Of a stretch of 41,721 nucleotides of DNA, positions 39,865 through 41,721 are shown piece after piece (the first letter of the stretch is position 1; every line of letters begins with the position of its first letter). The translations under genes were made by a program, and so were the position numbers. Origin of the DNA: an uncultured Oscillospiraceae bacterium (GTDB lineage Bacteria > Bacillota > Clostridia > Oscillospirales > Oscillospiraceae); assembly GCA_944387785.1 (NCBI GenBank), contig CALXGG010000004.1, forward strand, positions 1 to 41,721, written 5' to 3'. Under the pieces are notes generated by a model. That model did no database searches, was not told the DNA's origin, and saw nothing but the letters and a program-made list of their open reading frames with translations.

Positions 39865-39901
39865 CCGGCTTTTTTCCGGGAAGGAGGACCTAAAATAGCA
39901 T

Positions 39902-40045
39902 ATGATGATGAAAAAACGGATGGCCCAGCTGCTGCTGGCGGCGGCGGGCCTGCTGTGCCTGGGCGCGGGGCTGGCCCAGGGGGGCTATCAGACCACCCTG
40001 GGCAAGGCGGTGCGGATCTGTATGGAGTGTATCGGCATTGGATAA
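39902..40045 (+). CDS. Small CXXC-motif membrane peptide (CD1871A-like)
   Basis: 47-residue peptide too short for most gene finders. Three Met codons and a Lys/Arg cluster (MMMKKRMAQ) lead into one membrane or signal segment (LLLAAAGLLCLGAGLA), then QGGYQTTLGKAVRICMECIG with a CXXC pair (Cys40, Cys43) and the ending IGIG. This matches the small CD1871A-type CXXC proteins that are regularly encoded just before a polyferredoxin and a TlpA-like protein in Clostridia. AAGGAGG (39881-39887) precedes it. The last eight bases overlap the TTG start of the next gene. Probable role: carrier of reducing equivalents or disulfides at the membrane (inference). Confidence 0.8.
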   Translation: MMMKKRMAQLLLAAAGLLCLGAGLAQGGYQTTLGKAVRICMECIGIG

Positions 40046-40970
40046 AAGAAAAAAGACGAAACGGCCGGACTTCCGGCGCAGATGCATCCAGCTGGTCAGC
40101 GCCCTGCTGTATAACGCCAATCTTTCGGGCTTTGCCTCCGGTACCATTTATAAAGGGGATCTCAAGGGCGTCTGTGTGCCGGGGCTCAACTGCTACTCCT
40201 GCCCCGGGGCGGTGGCGGCCTGCCCCCTGGGCTCCCTGCAAAACGCCCTGAGCGCTCTGCCCAACAAGCTGCCCCTGTATATCGCGGGTTTCCTGCTGCT
40301 GGTGGGCCTGGGCCTGGGGCGGATCGTGTGCGGCTTCCTCTGCCCCTTTGGCCTGATCCAGGAGCTGCTCTATAAGATTCCCGGGCGGAAGCTCAAGAAG
40401 GGACGCTGGAGCCGGAGGCTCTCCTGGCTGAAATACGCCGTGTTGGCGATATTCGTGGCGGCGATCCCTCTGTGGTACGCCTACACGGCGGGCTATCCTC
40501 TGCCCGGCTTCTGCAAGTATATCTGCCCCGCCGGCACCCTGGAGGGGGGCGTCCCCCTGGTGGCCCTGAACGAGTCCTTCCGGCCTTTGATCGGGTGGCT
40601 GTTTACCTGGAAAACGGCCCTGTGCGCCGCCATCCTGCTTTCGTGTGTATTCTGCTACCGGGCCTTCTGCCGCTTTTTGTGCCCCCTGGGGGCCATCTAT
40701 TCCTTCTTCTGCCGGGTGGCCCTGTTCGCCGTCCGGGTGGACGAGGGGAAGTGCGACGGCTGCGGCCTTTGCACCCGCAGGTGCCTGATGGACGTGAAGA
40801 AGGTGGGGGACCGGGAGTGCATCCAGTGCGGCCTCTGCCGCCATACCTGCCCCAGAGGGGCGATCTATTTCGGATGGGAAAGGAAACAAACGGATGAAAG
40901 CAAAACGACTGTGTCTGACGGCCATGCTGGCGCTGGCCCTGCTGCTCCTGGCGGGATGCCAGAAGGCTGA
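40038..40970 (+). CDS. Membrane-bound 4Fe-4S polyferredoxin, NapH-like
   Basis: 310-residue membrane iron-sulfur protein. The N-terminal part carries CVPGLNCYSCPGAVAACPLG; later membrane-flanked Cys motifs are CGFLCPFGLIQELL, CKYICPAGTLEGG and CRFLCPLGAIYSFF. Two classical ferredoxin motifs close the protein: KCDGCGLCTRRC and ECIQCGLCRHTCPRGAIYFG. It likely passes electrons across the membrane to an external thiol system. The start appears to be TTG at 40038 (GGAG ten bases upstream), inside the end of the CXXC gene. The last 25 residues are encoded in a 77-base overlap with the next gene and have low-complexity character, so the tail may be non-functional. Confidence 0.88.
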   Translation: MDKRKKTKRPDFRRRCIQLVSALLYNANLSGFASGTIYKGDLKGVCVPGLNCYSCPGAVAACPLGSLQNALSALPNKLPLYIAGFLLLVGLGLGRIVCGFLCPFGLIQELLYKIPGRKLKKGRWSRRLSWLKYAVLAIFVAAIPLWYAYTAGYPLPGFCKYICPAGTLEGGVPLVALNESFRPLIGWLFTWKTALCAAILLSCVFCYRAFCRFLCPLGAIYSFFCRVALFAVRVDEGKCDGCGLCTRRCLMDVKKVGDRECIQCGLCRHTCPRGAIYFGWERKQTDESKTTVSDGHAGAGPAAPGGMPEG

Positions 40971-41418
40971 GGTCCCCACGGGCCCCGTGGCCCAGGGCGA
41001 CGCCTACCGGGATTTCACCGCCTCCCTGGCGGACGGCGGCGAATTCACCCTCTCCGACCAGGAGGGCAAGGTGATCCTCCTCAACTTCTGGGCCACCTGG
41101 TGCGGCCCCTGCGTGGGGGAGATGCCCGCCTTCACCCGGCTGGTGGAGACCTACGGGGAGGACCTGGCCCTGCTGGCGGTGAACTGCGGGGAGGACGAGG
41201 CCACCGTGACGGCCTTCCTGGAGGAGAACGGCTATACCTTCCCGGTGGCCCTGGACCCGGAGTATGAGATCTCCAGCCTCTACCCCACCGAAGGTATCCC
41301 CTACACCGTCATCGTGGGTACCGACGGCAAGGTGGCGGCCATCCAGGTGGGCGCCAGGGACGCGGACACCATGTACGCCCACTACTGCGAGGTCATCGAC
41401 GGCCTGCTGCCGGCGTGA
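40894..41418 (+). CDS. TlpA/ResA-like thioredoxin-fold lipoprotein
   Basis: 174-residue thiol-disulfide oxidoreductase on the outer face of the membrane. The signal peptide MKAKRLCLTAMLALALLLLA is followed by the lipobox Cys22 (LAGC). The thioredoxin domain has FTLSDQEGKVILLNFWATWC, active site CGPC (Cys70, Cys73), and the cis-Pro in EGIPYTVIVGTDG. RBS AAAGGA nine bases before ATG 40894. The first 77 bases overlap the polyferredoxin gene in another frame. With the CXXC peptide and polyferredoxin it probably forms a pathway reducing extracytoplasmic disulfides. Confidence 0.93.
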   Translation: MKAKRLCLTAMLALALLLLAGCQKAEVPTGPVAQGDAYRDFTASLADGGEFTLSDQEGKVILLNFWATWCGPCVGEMPAFTRLVETYGEDLALLAVNCGEDEATVTAFLEENGYTFPVALDPEYEISSLYPTEGIPYTVIVGTDGKVAAIQVGARDADTMYAHYCEVIDGLLPA

Positions 41419-41420
41419 CG

Positions 41421-41453
41421 GGGGCTGCTCCCGACAGCCCGGCGGCCCCTTTT
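41421..41453 (+). terminator. Weak terminator candidate after the TlpA-like gene
   Basis: GGGGC (41421-41425) can pair with GCCCC (41445-41449), followed by TTTT. The stem is short with a long loop. Confidence 0.35.
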
Positions 41454-41528
41454 GCCCGCCCGGCCCCGGGATCCCCCGGGGCCGGACGGCGCGGGCGGCC
41501 CGGCAGCGCCCCCGGGGGAAATTCCCCC

Positions 41529-41557
41529 TTGCAATCCCGGGGAGAATCGTGTATAAT
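41529..41557 (+). promoter_or_regulatory. Promoter of the SRP RNA gene
   Basis: TTGCAA (41529-41534), 17-bp spacer, perfect TATAAT (41552-41557). Confidence 0.85.
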
Positions 41558-41573
41558 ACCCAATACACTATGG

Positions 41574-41721
41574 AATACCCTCCGCAAGCATTCGTGTTGA
41601 GGCTCCGGTCTCGCGCAATGGATGCCTGTGAACCATGTCAGGCGGGGAACCGAGCAGCATTAAGCGGGACAACATGTGCCGCGAGGGTGCCGGTTCGGAG
41701 CGGATGCTTGCGGAGAGTATT
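41574..41721 (+). ncRNA. ffs: Small signal recognition particle RNA (4.5S type)
   Basis: The conserved SRP helix 8 is present: GTCAGG-CGG-GGAA-CCG-AGCAGC (41637-41657), the Ffh-binding tip with GGAA tetraloop. The molecule closes with a long terminal stem: AATAC-CTCCGCAAGCAT at the 5' side pairs with ATGCTTGCGGAG-GTATT at the 3' side, each with one small bulge. This gives a closed rod of about 148 bases, longer than E. coli 4.5S but without a clear Alu domain. The window ends exactly at the closing base of the stem, so the mature 3' end may lie just beyond. It acts with Ffh in membrane targeting of proteins. Confidence 0.9.

Noticed and set aside
41460-41485. Strong 11-bp GC palindrome upstream of the SRP RNA gene
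   Set aside because: Stable stem (41460-41470 with 41475-41485) but no T-run on either side, so it was not called a terminator.

Overview
The window reads as chromosomal DNA from a GC-rich anaerobic member of the Bacillota, most like the Oscillospiraceae (Flavonifractor/Lawsonibacter/Oscillibacter type). This placement is an inference from gene content and sequence style: strong AGGAGG ribosome binding sites, TTGACA/TATAAT promoters, a lysine riboswitch ahead of dapA, the acetylase (DapH) branch of lysine synthesis, a group B-like [FeFe]-hydrogenase, and a CXXC-peptide/4Fe-4S/TlpA trio. I see no phage, transposon, CRISPR array or plasmid functions, so this looks like core and lightly accessory chromosome.

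Layout. 1-5115 (+): phosphate uptake and sensing (end of pstC, pstA, pstB, phoU, then a PhoB/PhoR two-component pair). 5293-7744 (+): a MerR-type DNA-binding domain fused to an RDD membrane domain, then a DUF2975 membrane protein with a small XRE regulator. 7795-10414 (+): lysine riboswitch and dapA-dapB-dapH. 10561-11724 (+): a GT4 glycosyltransferase. 11994-12220 (+): a free-standing transcription unit for a 25-residue acidic peptide, with TTTACA-type repeats of 11-bp period ahead of its promoter. 12443-14819 (-): a DUF1643 protein overlapping a CBS/DRTGG family II pyrophosphatase. 14867-17210 (-): a secreted SLH-domain protein whose promoter is preceded by 11-bp direct repeats. 17295-20606 (+): [FeFe]-hydrogenase and IMP dehydrogenase. 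20640-22911 (+): two G3E (CobW-type) GTPases, the first with a His-rich tandem repeat. 22953-27010 (+): a NhaC-type antiporter and two tandem isoaspartyl dipeptidases. 27182-28800 (+): a small nucleotidyltransferase-like protein, then a GPP34-like/MerR pair. 28909-30309 (+): a MATE exporter. 30429-30588 (-): tRNA-Arg(CCU). 30683-32767 (+): typA/bipA. 32786-39009 (-): a LacI-regulated maltodextrin-type operon (regulator, binding lipoprotein, two permeases, 4-alpha-glucanotransferase; no ATPase). 39372-41418 (+): ridA, then the CXXC peptide, 4Fe-4S membrane protein and TlpA-like lipoprotein. 41529-41721 (+): the small SRP RNA gene.

How the parts fit. Pst/PhoU/PhoBR supply and sense phosphate. 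Two other promoters in the window (micro-peptide and SLH protein) carry repeats that could be sites for an OmpR/PhoB-type regulator, and a pyrophosphatase sits between them, so a local phosphate-responsive neighbourhood is a testable idea, not a conclusion. The lysine riboswitch couples lysine level to dapABH. The antiporter/IadA genes form one operon by overlap and spacing. The maltodextrin operon appears controlled by three overlapping LacI-type operators just downstream of the lacI promoter. The strongest candidates for something undescribed are the 25-residue peptide unit, the membrane-anchored MerR-RDD regulator, the paired G3E GTPases, the GPP34-MerR pair, and a Shine-Dalgarno element separated from its start codon by a hairpin ahead of the response regulator.
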